This document shows, in pieces, positions 1 through 8,973 of a stretch of DNA of 50,383 bases. This DNA comes from an uncultured Anaerolineaceae bacterium. Its GTDB lineage: Bacteria > Chloroflexota > Anaerolineae > Anaerolineales > Anaerolineaceae. The position numbers and the translations under genes were made by a program. Position 1 is the first letter of the stretch. Each line of letters starts with the position of its first letter. Under the pieces are notes generated by a model. The model was not told where the DNA came from. It ran no database searches and saw only the letters and a list, made by a program, of their open reading frames with translations. Location of the stretch: contig CAKMKJ010000054.1 of the NCBI GenBank assembly GCA_927443345.1, positions 1-50,383 of the forward strand, written 5' to 3'.

Positions 1-116
1 GAAAAGTATTAGAAGTCGGTATCAAGAACTGCGTATTGCTTGATGAACCGCCGGATGCGGACCCGCATGTCCGGTGGTGTGAGAGGGGGCGGTTAATCGC
101 CGCTCCCTACTCGATT
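1..116 (+). mobile_element. Group II intron 3' end (domains V and VI), cut by window start
   Basis: Positions 46-79 fold as a domain V-like hairpin: a nine-base proximal stem (47-55 with 70-78, one G-U pair) and a distal helix with a short loop around 56-69. It is followed at about 81-110 by a second hairpin with a TTAA loop that fits domain VI, and by the CTACTCGAT-type 3' terminus typical of many bacterial group II introns. The intron reverse transcriptase would lie upstream, outside the window. The 3' exon begins near 117, about 25 bases before the permease start at 141. Multicopy introns often end assembly contigs, which may explain why the window starts here. Confidence 0.75.
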
Positions 117-140
117 AATTTATCACTCTAGGGATTACAC

Positions 141-947
141 ATGGAAAAGGTAGAAGACAAAAGAAACAAGGTCTTTGGCGGCAAATATTTTGACCGCTGG
201 TGGATTATGGTTTTGGCCGTTGTTGGCCTTATTTTACTTCTTATTTTTACACAACCTGATCCATACAAACGCATATTTTTATTTGTCCGAGAAGGCATTT
301 GGACCACAGTATACATAACCTGCATCTCTTTTTTGCTGGTTTTGGTTTTTGGATTATTTGTGGCTTTGGGAAGGTTATCCAAAGTTGCTTTCATAAGGGG
401 ATTGGCCACTGTTTATGTTGAAGTAATCCGCGGCATTCCCATGCTGGTTCAATTAATTTTTTGGTACTTTGCATTTCCATCGGTCATGCAGCAATTAGGA
501 CATTATTTTAATATACAATCCATGATTAATTATCGTGCGGATGCACTCTCGATGGCCATTTTAGGTTTGACTTTTGGCTACAGTGCTTATTTGAGTGAAG
601 TCTATCGTGCCGGAATTCAAAGTATATCCAAAGGTCAAATGGAGGCTGCCCGAAGTTTGGGAATGACTTACTTCCAGGCAATGCGTTATGTTATTTTGCC
701 ACAGGCTATCAGGGTGATTCTTCCGCCTGTAGGGAACGAATTCATCACATTGCTAAAAGATTCCTCTCTTGTATCAGTTGTGGCTGTTGCGGATATGACT
801 CGCCGAGGAAGGGAGTTCATGGCAGCTAATTTTATTCCCATCCAAACATGGGTTATGGTGGCGCTTCTTTATTTGGTCTTAACGCTGTTGGCAGCCAGGG
901 CGGTCACCTGGTTGGAAAGAAAATTACAAATGGAGAAATCTTCATGA
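141..947 (+). CDS. Amino-acid ABC transporter permease (HisM/GlnP family)
   Basis: This is the inner-membrane permease of a polar amino-acid ABC importer, 268 residues. It has about five to six hydrophobic segments and the family coupling motif [22 protein letters not shown] (about residues 170-191), which contacts the ATPase. The N-terminus is hydrophilic and Lys/Asp-rich. The start at 141 has only a weak upstream ribosome site (GGGATTAC). Its stop overlaps the start of the ATPase gene (ATGA, 944-947), so the two are translationally coupled. The substrate-binding protein expected for this family is not in the window and probably lies upstream of the group II intron end. The specific amino acid cannot be told from sequence alone. 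Confidence 0.9.
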   Translation: MEKVEDKRNKVFGGKYFDRWWIMVLAVVGLILLLIFTQPDPYKRIFLFVREGIWTTVYITCISFLLVLVFGLFVALGRLSKVAFIRGLATVYVEVIRGIPMLVQLIFWYFAFPSVMQQLGHYFNIQSMINYRADALSMAILGLTFGYSAYLSEVYRAGIQSISKGQMEAARSLGMTYFQAMRYVILPQAIRVILPPVGNEFITLLKDSSLVSVVAVADMTRRGREFMAANFIPIQTWVMVALLYLVLTLLAARAVTWLERKLQMEKSS

Positions 948-1672
948 CGCCAATCATTCACATTAATGATGTGCATAAACGTTTTGGCGCCGTACATGCC
1001 CTTAAAGGCGTCAGTCTGGACATAAATCGTGGGGAAGTGGTTGTCATCATTGGCCCATCAGGATCGGGCAAATCGACTTTGCTTCGCTGCATCAACCGGC
1101 TCGAAGAGTTTAATGATGGCCAGATTGTGGTGGATGGAATTCCACTCGACACTGCCGAAAACATTAATACCGTTCGAACTGAAGTTGGCATGGTCTTCCA
1201 ACAGTTCAATCTGTTTCCGCATTTATCGGTAATTGATAACATTACTCTGGCTCAAAAAATAGTTCGCAAACGAAGTTATTCTGAAGCTGTTAAAGTTGCA
1301 CGCGAGCTCTTGGAAAAGGTGGGTATCCCTGAAAAGGCAGATTATTTTCCGGGTCAATTATCAGGCGGGCAGCAACAGCGTGTAGCCATAGCACGGGCGC
1401 TTGCAATGAATCCAAAGATCATGCTGTTTGATGAACCAACCTCCGCGCTGGACCCAGAAATGATCCAGGAGGTACTGGACGTCATGATGAATTTGGCAAA
1501 AGAAGGAATGACCATGGTTGTGGTTTCTCACGAAATTGGTTTTGCCAAAGCGGCTGCTGATCGAGTGATACTCATGGATGAAGGGTTGATTATCGAAGAA
1601 GCTCCGCCCGAAATTCTGTTCACACAACCCAAGGAAGAACGCACAAAGATCTTCCTAAGTAAAGTGCTATAA
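944..1672 (+). CDS. Amino-acid ABC transporter ATP-binding protein (GlnQ/HisP family)
   Basis: A 242-residue cytoplasmic ATPase that powers the importer formed with the preceding permease. It has Walker [10 protein letters not shown], the Q-loop in [14 protein letters not shown], signature LSGGQQQR, Walker [14 protein letters not shown]-like (here [13 protein letters not shown]) and the switch His in VVSHEIGF. The FNLFPHL block is characteristic of the polar amino-acid subfamily. The start at 944 overlaps the permease stop and gives the normal family length. A longer in-frame opening upstream only extends into the permease gene. An imperfect hairpin lies downstream at 1705-1737. Confidence 0.93.
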   Translation: MTPIIHINDVHKRFGAVHALKGVSLDINRGEVVVIIGPSGSGKSTLLRCINRLEEFNDGQIVVDGIPLDTAENINTVRTEVGMVFQQFNLFPHLSVIDNITLAQKIVRKRSYSEAVKVARELLEKVGIPEKADYFPGQLSGGQQQRVAIARALAMNPKIMLFDEPTSALDPEMIQEVLDVMMNLAKEGMTMVVVSHEIGFAKAAADRVILMDEGLIIEEAPPEILFTQPKEERTKIFLSKVL

Positions 1673-1704
1673 GCACATCTAAATCAAACTTCAGTGATTA
1701 TTTT

Positions 1705-1742
1705 CCTCAATATTAGTTAGTAAAATCAATATTGGGGATTTT
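1705..1742 (+). terminator. Putative rho-independent terminator after the amino-acid transporter
   Basis: Ten-base arms (1705-1714 and 1728-1737, one G-U pair) enclose a 13-base loop and are followed by a short T-rich stretch (ATTTTCG). It lies 33 bases after the ATPase stop. The stem is AT-rich, so strength is uncertain. Confidence 0.5.
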
Positions 1743-2032
1743 CGTTTATAGGTAAACTACCTTTTTGGGCAGAAATTGTTGGTGAAAGAATAGGATTTGG
1801 TAGGAACAAATCGATTCCAAATTATGTATACTATTTCAATACGCGATTCTCTGACACTTATTTAGTGTTATCTAAGCATTGGTTCAGATAAATGAGAATA
1901 TTAAAAAATTGATTTCATCATTCATAATACATGTTGAATAGTGAATATCATCAGGAGGTTTACGCGGAAGTTGACTGAAATTGCACCTTGGACATAACAC
2001 CCAAAATAATTCATTTAAACAGGAGATGCCCA
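1743..2032. other. Intergenic region before DUF485/symporter genes
   Basis: About 290 bases with no convincing gene. It contains a small inverted repeat ACACT-N5-AGTGT at 1854-1868 that could be an operator, and a TATACT -10-like hexamer near 1827-1832 without a good -35. The region should carry the promoter for the symporter genes. A ribosome site AGGAG at 2021-2025 fixes the start at 2033. Confidence 0.35.
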
Positions 2033-2326
2033 ATGCTTCATGAACCAGCCACACCCGCAGCAAAAGATCCATCCGGCCCCTATAAGATCAAATTGGGGGT
2101 AAGAATGTTCATTGTTTACATGGTTTTTTATGCAATATTTGTGGCAATAAATCTGATTTTCCCAAAAGCCATGGGAATGATCGTCTTTGCAGGATTAAAC
2201 CTGGTTACAGTGTATGGTTTTGCCCTCATTATTTTTGCCCTGATTGAAGCCTTAATTTACGATTTCTTATGTCATAAAAAAGAAACTTTCTATAAGAAAC
2301 AAGAAGAATCCACCGGAGAGGCATAA
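2033..2326 (+). CDS. DUF485 family small membrane protein
   Basis: A 97-residue protein with two transmembrane segments (around residues 25-47 and 56-80). It matches the DUF485 family (YjcH-like), which is typically encoded immediately upstream of acetate-type sodium:solute symporters. The start at 2033 is chosen because AGGAG at 2021-2025 is correctly spaced; an upstream in-frame start at 1988 lacks a site. Three bases separate it from the symporter, so the two are co-transcribed. Its biochemical role is unknown; it is presumed to support the symporter. Confidence 0.85.
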   Translation: MLHEPATPAAKDPSGPYKIKLGVRMFIVYMVFYAIFVAINLIFPKAMGMIVFAGLNLVTVYGFALIIFALIEALIYDFLCHKKETFYKKQEESTGEA

Positions 2327-2329
2327 CCC

Positions 2330-4222
2330 ATGGCGATCACGATTTTCCTTGTTTTTGTATTTTTTGTTATCGGTCTTTCTCTGTTTTTGGGTAATAAAAC
2401 CAAAACCTCAAAGGCATATTACGCTGCTGGTGGAAACATCCATTGGGGCGTGAATGGTATTGCCTTTGCGGGTGATTATTTATCTGCTGCATCCTTCCTC
2501 GGTATCTGTGGAATGATTGCCACCCTGGGGTTTGACGGCTTTCTTTATTCAATCGGTTACCTGGCAGGCTGGATCGTGGCTTTGTTTGTAGTGGCTGAAC
2601 CACTAAAACGTCTCGGTAAATATACCTTTACCGATGCCGTGGATGCAAATTACAACTCCCGCGGAATCAAACTTACTGCCGCGATCAGCACCCTCGTGGT
2701 CTCGATATGCTACCTCATCCCACAAATGGTTGGTGCTGGTGTCTTGGTGCAGCCGCTATTAGGTTTGCCTCACGCATGGGGAGTAATCATGGTGGGTGCG
2801 ATTGTGATTACGATCGTTGCCACCGCAGGCATGGCATCTACAACTTACGTGCAATTTATTAAGGGATTGCTTTTAATAGTTTTCTCATCAATCCTTGTAG
2901 GGGCTGTGGTCGTTAGAGGTTTATCGACACAACCCGACCAGGGCGGAACGGTAGAGTTTCATCGCTATGCAGATCTTTCAGCACAAATCAGCGGTGATCA
3001 AATAGTGGTTGATGATCCTAAATATACTGTTTTAGACCAACAAGAGATCAAGGGAGGCTATAAATTTGTTAACCTCTCTTCTGAAGGCCTGGAGACCTGG
3101 TGGTACGTTTCAGAAACTGGATCAGGAATCGTCCTTCACGAAACGCAATCAACCGTCCTTAAGGCTGATGGCAAGTGGATTAACGGCGCCATCGAATCTG
3201 ATTCCAATACGCTGAGAATGGTTGGAAACCTCGAGAAAATCGATGGAGAAGGAAACGTAGAAACCGGAAAACTCAACGTATTCAGTTTTCTGGCCAAGTT
3301 AAGTGATAAAGATACTATTTTTAGAACATGGAAAACCGCTAATTTTGTCGATAGTGCAAACCAAAAAGTAACGGTCTACTATCCCCAACTTGTGACCGGA
3401 GACCAGTTTATGCGGCCCGGGCTCAAGTTTAAGGTTGAAGGAACCGGTCTCGAAAAGCTTGATTTTCTATCACTTATGATCGCCCTCTTCCTTGGAACGG
3501 CAGCGTTACCCCATATTCTGATCCGCTACTATACGGTACCCAACCCTGCCAGTGCCAGAAAATCGACCATCATTGCCATTGCGGCCATTGGATTTTTCTA
3601 TATCCTTACCTTGTTTATGGGTCTTGGCGCAGCAATTAATGGCAGTATAAATCCGGCAGACAGCAATATGTCTGCGCCCTTACTGGCCAGGTCATTCAGT
3701 GAGATCTTGTTTGCGATTATATCTGCCATTGCCTTTGCCACCGTCCTCGGTACTGTCAGTGGATTAATTGTGGCTGCTTCTGGCGCAGTTGCCCACGACC
3801 TTTTTGATCGCTACTTGAAGATAAAAATGACCGATCAACAAAAAGTGCGGGCAGGTAAAATTACCGCTTTTGTGATTGGTGGAATTGCAATCTTGCTGGG
3901 TATCCTTTTCAAGGGAATTAATGTTTCATTCCTGGTTGGATTGGCCTTCGCGGTTGCAGCTTCAGCCAACTTGCCGGCCATTATCATGCTGTTGTTTTGG
4001 AAGAAGACTACTGCAAAGGGTATCGCGGCTTCAATCACGATTGGTATCTTGTCCTCACTGATCCTGATTGCATTATCACCGGAACTCTATACACTCTATG
4101 GAAGAAATCCGTTGGATGCACCTGTGCCCCTCAACAATCCGGGCATTATATCCATCCCGTTGAGCTTCATCACCCTTGTTGTTGTCTCACTGTTAACACA
4201 GAAGAAAAAAGAAATCGAATAA
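2330..4222 (+). CDS. Sodium:solute symporter, acetate permease (ActP-like) with a large soluble insertion
   Basis: A 630-residue secondary transporter of the SSS family, ActP-like branch, probably importing acetate or another short monocarboxylate with a cation. Family landmarks include GDYLSAASFLGICG near residues 50-60, LVSICYLIPQMVGAG near 120-140 and LPHILIRYYTVPN near 390-405. E. coli ActP is about 549 residues. Here roughly 160 mostly polar residues (about 200-375) are inserted between two membrane segments, including a tryptophan-rich patch (LETWWYVSET). That segment probably forms a soluble domain on one membrane face. A GGAGAG site lies just upstream of the start. A strong terminator follows the gene. 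Confidence 0.88.
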   Translation: MAITIFLVFVFFVIGLSLFLGNKTKTSKAYYAAGGNIHWGVNGIAFAGDYLSAASFLGICGMIATLGFDGFLYSIGYLAGWIVALFVVAEPLKRLGKYTFTDAVDANYNSRGIKLTAAISTLVVSICYLIPQMVGAGVLVQPLLGLPHAWGVIMVGAIVITIVATAGMASTTYVQFIKGLLLIVFSSILVGAVVVRGLSTQPDQGGTVEFHRYADLSAQISGDQIVVDDPKYTVLDQQEIKGGYKFVNLSSEGLETWWYVSETGSGIVLHETQSTVLKADGKWINGAIESDSNTLRMVGNLEKIDGEGNVETGKLNVFSFLAKLSDKDTIFRTWKTANFVDSANQKVTVYYPQLVTGDQFMRPGLKFKVEGTGLEKLDFLSLMIALFLGTAALPHILIRYYTVPNPASARKSTIIAIAAIGFFYILTLFMGLGAAINGSINPADSNMSAPLLARSFSEILFAIISAIAFATVLGTVSGLIVAASGAVAHDLFDRYLKIKMTDQQKVRAGKITAFVIGGIAILLGILFKGINVSFLVGLAFAVAASANLPAIIMLLFWKKTTAKGIAASITIGILSSLILIALSPELYTLYGRNPLDAPVPLNNPGIISIPLSFITLVVVSLLTQKKKEIE

Positions 4223-4231
4223 TTATTAATT

Positions 4232-4274
4232 GAGACTGAATGTTCGTGAACAGGAACATTCAGTCTCTTTTTTT
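4232..4274 (+). terminator. Strong rho-independent terminator
   Basis: Perfect 14-base arms (4232-4245 and 4254-4267) with an eight-base loop are followed by seven T residues (4268-4274), ten bases after the symporter stop. Confidence 0.92.
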
Positions 4275-4345
4275 ATATGATATATGCTGCGCTTAGTTTT
4301 TGCCTTATTGCTGTTTATCTCACAAAAGAGTTGTAAACTTAACCC

Positions 4346-7300
4346 ATGACGCAAAATATTCTGGTCAATTTGCATTGTCACTCAATGTTTAGCGATGGCG
4401 AGTTCACGCCTGAGGCTTTGGCTGAAATGTTGGCTGCTAATAATGTGCGTTATGCCTCGCTCACAGACCATGACACCATTGAAGGCCAGCAAAGATTCCA
4501 AGCTGCACTAAAAAAAGTGGGGGTCGAGTATATTCCAGGCGTTGAACTTACCACCTTCCTCGAAGGACAGGAAGTCCATCTTCTGGGATATGGATTTAAT
4601 GTTGATGACCCTGATTTGAACAGTACCATGCTCTCCATCCGCCAGCACAAGGTGCTTGATAATGTGAGCATCGCCGGATCAATGCGCAAAAGAAGCACCA
4701 ATCAAATTGACGCAGACAAACTCAGCCATCGCAACAGCGTCCAATCGGGGACAATCGAAACCAGTGATGGCATCAGACTCATCCACAATGCGGGTGGTTG
4801 TGTCTTTCTGGCACACCCTTTAACACTTGATAATCAACCTGAAAAACTAATTCCGTTAATCAAGAAACTCAAAGCCCTGGGTCTGGATGGCATTGAAGCA
4901 ATCTATGCTGAACACTCACAGGCCGATCAAAATATGATGCTGGCTTGTGCCGACGATGAAGAAATGCTGGTGTGTTCAGGCACAGACTTTCACTCTAAAA
5001 TGCACAACCCCTCAATTGAGATAGAGCGTGAGCGGTGGGTGAAACTGCGCTCAAAGATATTTTCGAGTCAGGGATTTTTTGGAGCCACAAAATTAAATTC
5101 AGCCAATCAGCCTGGACAACAATCTGCACCCTTCAAACCGCCAGAGCGGCATCACCATTTTCAAAAACGAACCTTCATCTTAAGAATATTTTTGCCTACA
5201 TTTTTTGCCATTGCGCTTTTTCTGGCTGCCATATGGGTTTTTGTCATTCCATCATTTGAAAACACGCTGCTTGATCGAAAGCGGGAACTTATTCGTGAAT
5301 TAACGAATTCAGCCATCAGTATTCTCACTTCTTACCATAAAGAAGAGCTGTCTGGCAGCATGTCTCGTGCAGATGCTCAAGCCTTTGCCATAGACCGGGT
5401 TCAATCATTGCGTTATGGTGTTGAAGATAAAGATTATTTTTGGATTCAGGATCTCAAGCCCACTATGATTATGCATCCATATCGGCCAGAATTGAATGGC
5501 GAAGACTTGCTGGATTTCAAAGATGCCCGGGGCGTGAGAATTTTTGTTGAGTTTTCTAACCTGGTTCAGCGCCAGAGTGAAGGTTACATCGACTATGTGT
5601 GGCAGTGGAAGGATGATCCTGACCGTTTGGAACCCAAAGAATCTTTTGTAAAACTTTTTGAACCCTGGGGATGGATCATTGGCACGGGACTCTACATTGA
5701 TGATGTAAACCTGGAAATTGCCAAAATCGAAAAAAATATCACAACAACCTCTGTTATTGTTTCTGTCATCATCATCTTGCTACTGCTTTATGTGCTTCAA
5801 CAATCTTTGCAGATAGAAAAAGGCCGTCAAGACGTGTTGGATGAATTAAAAGAATCGACTGAACGTTATCATTCCGTAATTGAAACAATGACCGAGGGAA
5901 CCTTATTGGTGATTGATAACAGATGCCGGTATGCGAATTCTACTTTTATCAATATGATCGGATATTCTGAATCTCAACTTCCGTTTTTGGATTTGGAAGA
6001 CATATTGCCCCGGTCTGTTGAAAATCAGGGAATTTGGGAAAATGTCACCCAAACAGACCCAAAGAAAATTACCTTTGGTAAAGCTGTGGATGGCTTTTTG
6101 CAGAATAAAGATGGACAGCTTGTCGATTGCATCCTGATGCTCAATCCCATCCAATATATCAATCAAAATGGTTTCATTCTTCTCGCCAGAGATATAGCCC
6201 ACCAATCAATTTTGCTCGCCAGCGATGGGTTATCTAAAGCAGTGAATAGTATTGATGTCGGTGTGTTCAGGGCCAGGGCAGTGCGGAGAGGCGTCTTTTT
6301 GGAGATTAACCCTGCTGGTTATTCGCTGCTGCCTGATGAATGTAAAACCGATGGCGCACAGCCGGCTTTGGCGGATCTTTTTCATGATGCGGTAGAGTAT
6401 GATCAGTTCATTAATAACCTACGTCAAAACGGGCAAGTAAATGACTTGATTCTGAAACTGGACCCCGGAAATTTTGAAAGTTTGAACGTTGCGCTTTCGG
6501 CAAACCTTGAGCTGGATGAAGCCGGCCAACCCTATATAATTACCGGGCTGCTCAAAGATGTTACTCAAACCCAGAAACTGCTAACAGATCGAGAAGGGTT
6601 AATCAATAAACTGCAGGCTTCGCTTTTGTTTTTCCATGAACCCTTGTCGAAACTTGAAAGAGCCATTGTAACTTGCGAAATTAATACGACTATTCATCAG
6701 GTTTCAAGTCTGATGAGTAAGAAAAACATGTCGGCGGCTTTGATCACCGCGGACAATGGTGATACCCTGGGCATCATCACCGACCACGATTTGCGTGAAC
6801 GTGTCATTTCTCAAAAATTGGATTTTAACAAGCCTGCATATTCTGTAATGACTTCGCCAATTGTGAGTATTAATGAGAGTGCGATGATCTATGAAGCCAT
6901 GATAAAAATGGAGGAAAAAGGTGTTCGTCATCTGGCAGTAGAGGATGACAGCGGGCAGGTTGTAAACCTTGTGGACTCAAAGATGCTTGCTCAATTCCCC
7001 CGGTATGGCGCTTACATTCTGACACAAGAAATCGCAAAAACCACAACCATAGAAGAATTAGCCAGCACCAACCAGCGCAAACAAAAAGTGGTGAAGGTGT
7101 TATTAGAAAGCAGTCACAATGTCAGCCATGCCACCAGGTTGCTTTCATCCATTTTTGATTCTTCAACTGAACGGATCATTCAATTGGTGATCGATGAAAT
7201 AGGCCCTCCACCCACTGCATTTGCGTTTATTGGTATGGGCAGTCAGGGCAGGCAGGAGCCGACCTTGGTTACCGATCAAGATAACGGCATTATTTATTTT

Positions 7301-8041
7301 GACAAAGGTGAAAATCAATCCTATTTTCTTGAATTAGGTCAAAAAGTCTCACAGGGATTAAACGCGATTGGCATTAATTATTGTGAGGGCAAGGTGATGT
7401 CGAGCAACCCTGCCTGGTGCAAACCACTTGAAAGTTGGAAAAAGGACTTTAACCGTTGGATCACCACCCCTGCGTCTCAAGAAATGCTTGACCTTTCGAT
7501 ATTTTTTGATTTCAGGTTGGTATACGGCGAAACACAATTAGTTCAGGCGCTGCGAAATCACGTTAGTGCTTCACTGCAAGACCGGAGTGATTTCTTCCAT
7601 TTGTTCGCCAAACAAGCCCAAAAATACAAACCGCCTTCGCGTGGATTCAGCAGTGGTTTATTAGGCATGGGTTCGGGTGAATCAAGTGAACGTGAAATAA
7701 ACTTGAAAGACTTAACCATGCCGATTGTCAATTTTGCACGCCTTTATTCTTTAAAGTATAATATTTTTCAGACCAACACCATTGAACGGTTGAACATGCT
7801 TGCCAATCGGGGAATCATCTCTGCCACTACTTATGAAGAATTGTCAACAACGTATGAGTATGTGATGCTGATGCGAGTAAAAAATCAAATTTGGCAAATT
7901 GATTCAGGCCAACAAGCTGATAATAGTGTTCAGTTTGGCAAAATGGCTGACCTTCATCAAACCCGGCTGCGTGAAACCCTCGCACTCATTTCAATTCTTC
8001 AAAAAAGAATTTCTTTTGATTTTCTGGGCGGGATTCAATGA
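4346..8041 (+). CDS. PHP phosphoesterase - Cache sensor - PAS - CBS - DUF294 nucleotidyltransferase fusion receptor
   Basis: A 1231-residue membrane protein with a rare domain order. Residues 1-240 form a PHP metal-dependent phosphoesterase with its ligand residues in place: H10, H12, D17, D41-H42, E67, H78, H157, D214 and H216. A transmembrane helix (277-302), an extracytoplasmic Cache sensor (about 310-455, with YFWIQD and GWIIGTGLYIDD) and a second helix (467-487) follow. PAS (498-620), a second PAS-like segment (625-745), a CBS pair (765-885) and a DUF294 nucleotidyltransferase (905-1055; GSQGRQE at 965-971, D977, D979) with its C-terminal domain (1085-1225) complete it. The start at 4346 lacks a good ribosome site. 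It follows the symporter, as CBS-DUF294 genes often do, so it may sense or control uptake. The enzymatic substrate is unknown. Confidence 0.85.
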   Translation: MTQNILVNLHCHSMFSDGEFTPEALAEMLAANNVRYASLTDHDTIEGQQRFQAALKKVGVEYIPGVELTTFLEGQEVHLLGYGFNVDDPDLNSTMLSIRQHKVLDNVSIAGSMRKRSTNQIDADKLSHRNSVQSGTIETSDGIRLIHNAGGCVFLAHPLTLDNQPEKLIPLIKKLKALGLDGIEAIYAEHSQADQNMMLACADDEEMLVCSGTDFHSKMHNPSIEIERERWVKLRSKIFSSQGFFGATKLNSANQPGQQSAPFKPPERHHHFQKRTFILRIFLPTFFAIALFLAAIWVFVIPSFENTLLDRKRELIRELTNSAISILTSYHKEELSGSMSRADAQAFAIDRVQSLRYGVEDKDYFWIQDLKPTMIMHPYRPELNGEDLLDFKDARGVRIFVEFSNLVQRQSEGYIDYVWQWKDDPDRLEPKESFVKLFEPWGWIIGTGLYIDDVNLEIAKIEKNITTTSVIVSVIIILLLLYVLQQSLQIEKGRQDVLDELKESTERYHSVIETMTEGTLLVIDNRCRYANSTFINMIGYSESQLPFLDLEDILPRSVENQGIWENVTQTDPKKITFGKAVDGFLQNKDGQLVDCILMLNPIQYINQNGFILLARDIAHQSILLASDGLSKAVNSIDVGVFRARAVRRGVFLEINPAGYSLLPDECKTDGAQPALADLFHDAVEYDQFINNLRQNGQVNDLILKLDPGNFESLNVALSANLELDEAGQPYIITGLLKDVTQTQKLLTDREGLINKLQASLLFFHEPLSKLERAIVTCEINTTIHQVSSLMSKKNMSAALITADNGDTLGIITDHDLRERVISQKLDFNKPAYSVMTSPIVSINESAMIYEAMIKMEEKGVRHLAVEDDSGQVVNLVDSKMLAQFPRYGAYILTQEIAKTTTIEELASTNQRKQKVVKVLLESSHNVSHATRLLSSIFDSSTERIIQLVIDEIGPPPTAFAFIGMGSQGRQEPTLVTDQDNGIIYFDKGENQSYFLELGQKVSQGLNAIGINYCEGKVMSSNPAWCKPLESWKKDFNRWITTPASQEMLDLSIFFDFRLVYGETQLVQALRNHVSASLQDRSDFFHLFAKQAQKYKPPSRGFSSGLLGMGSGESSEREINLKDLTMPIVNFARLYSLKYNIFQTNTIERLNMLANRGIISATTYEELSTTYEYVMLMRVKNQIWQIDSGQQADNSVQFGKMADLHQTRLRETLALISILQKRISFDFLGGIQ

Positions 8042-8107
8042 TACAGCGTTAGATTTAGAGAATTCGGGGCTCATTATTTTCGCAAACTTGTCTATACATC
8101 TTCTTTC

Positions 8108-8136
8108 TTGACTGATCCTTTCGGCTGATCTATAAT
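8108..8136 (+). promoter_or_regulatory. Sigma-70-type promoter for the SAM hydrolase/ECF operon
   Basis: TTGACT at 8108-8113, a 17-base spacer and a perfect TATAAT at 8131-8136. It sits 33 bases before the operon's first start codon, a near-consensus vegetative promoter. Confidence 0.8.
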
Positions 8137-8169
8137 TCACTTTTCACCATTTCACATTAAAGGGTTGTA

Positions 8170-8973
8170 ATGCCTATCATTACTTTATTAACTGATTTCG
8201 GTTTACGCGATACCTTCATCGGTGTGATGAAGGGTGTCATCTGGTCAATTTCACCTAATAAACATATCGTTGACTTAACGCATGAGATTCCGGCTCAGCG
8301 CGTGGTGGATGGCGCACTTGCCATTGCCGGTGCAGCGCCTTACTTCCCGGCTGGTACGATTCATGTCTGTGTGGTTGACCCCGGCGTGGGAACCGCCCGC
8401 CGCCCCATGCTGGCGGCGATTGGCGATCAATATTTTATAGGACCCGATAACGGGCTGTTCAGCCTGCTCATTAAAAAGGCTGAAGATCTGACCATTCCGC
8501 CCGTGTATATTGCGCTCAACAAGACTCATTATTGGCTGCCGCAGGTTTCGAACAGCTTTCACGGACGCGATATTTTTGCACCCGTGGCGGCTCATTTGGC
8601 AAATGGTGTGAAACTAGAAGAGTTGGGCGATCCGTTTAACAACCCTGTCTTAATCACCATCCCCGTGCCGCAAAAAAATGAAGACGGCTGGCTCGGTCAG
8701 GTGATGCAGGTGGACCATTTTGGCAACCTGGTGACCAACATCACCCGCGAACAACTCAAACCCGATACCGGGGTTACTATTTCTGTGAAAAATACGACGA
8801 TTAATGAAGTGGTGGCTACTTTTGGCAGCAAACCGGCTGGCGAACTGATCGCGATGTTTGATTCAAGTGGATATCTGGCCATTTCAGTAGTCAATGGCAG
8901 CGCAGCAGAACAGCTCTGCGTGCGAGCTGATGAGATTGTGCGCCTCACACTATCATCGGAGCAAGCCTCATGA
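8170..8973 (+). CDS. SAM hydroxide adenosyltransferase (DUF62/SAM hydrolase family)
   Basis: A 267-residue enzyme of the DUF62 family, related to fluorinase and chlorinase, whose usual members split S-adenosylmethionine to adenosine and methionine with water. It has the N-terminal LLTDFGLRDTFIGVMKG, the VDPGVGTARR loop, GPDNGLFSLL and NSFHGRDIFAPVAAHLA, all typical of the hydrolase branch. The C-terminal domain has DHFGNLVTNI. It is the first gene of an operon: its stop overlaps the start of the ECF ATPase (ATGA, 8970-8973) and a near-consensus promoter lies upstream. The context suggests adenosine, methionine or SAM turnover linked to ECF uptake, which is inference. Confidence 0.9.
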   Translation: MPIITLLTDFGLRDTFIGVMKGVIWSISPNKHIVDLTHEIPAQRVVDGALAIAGAAPYFPAGTIHVCVVDPGVGTARRPMLAAIGDQYFIGPDNGLFSLLIKKAEDLTIPPVYIALNKTHYWLPQVSNSFHGRDIFAPVAAHLANGVKLEELGDPFNNPVLITIPVPQKNEDGWLGQVMQVDHFGNLVTNITREQLKPDTGVTISVKNTTINEVVATFGSKPAGELIAMFDSSGYLAISVVNGSAAEQLCVRADEIVRLTLSSEQAS

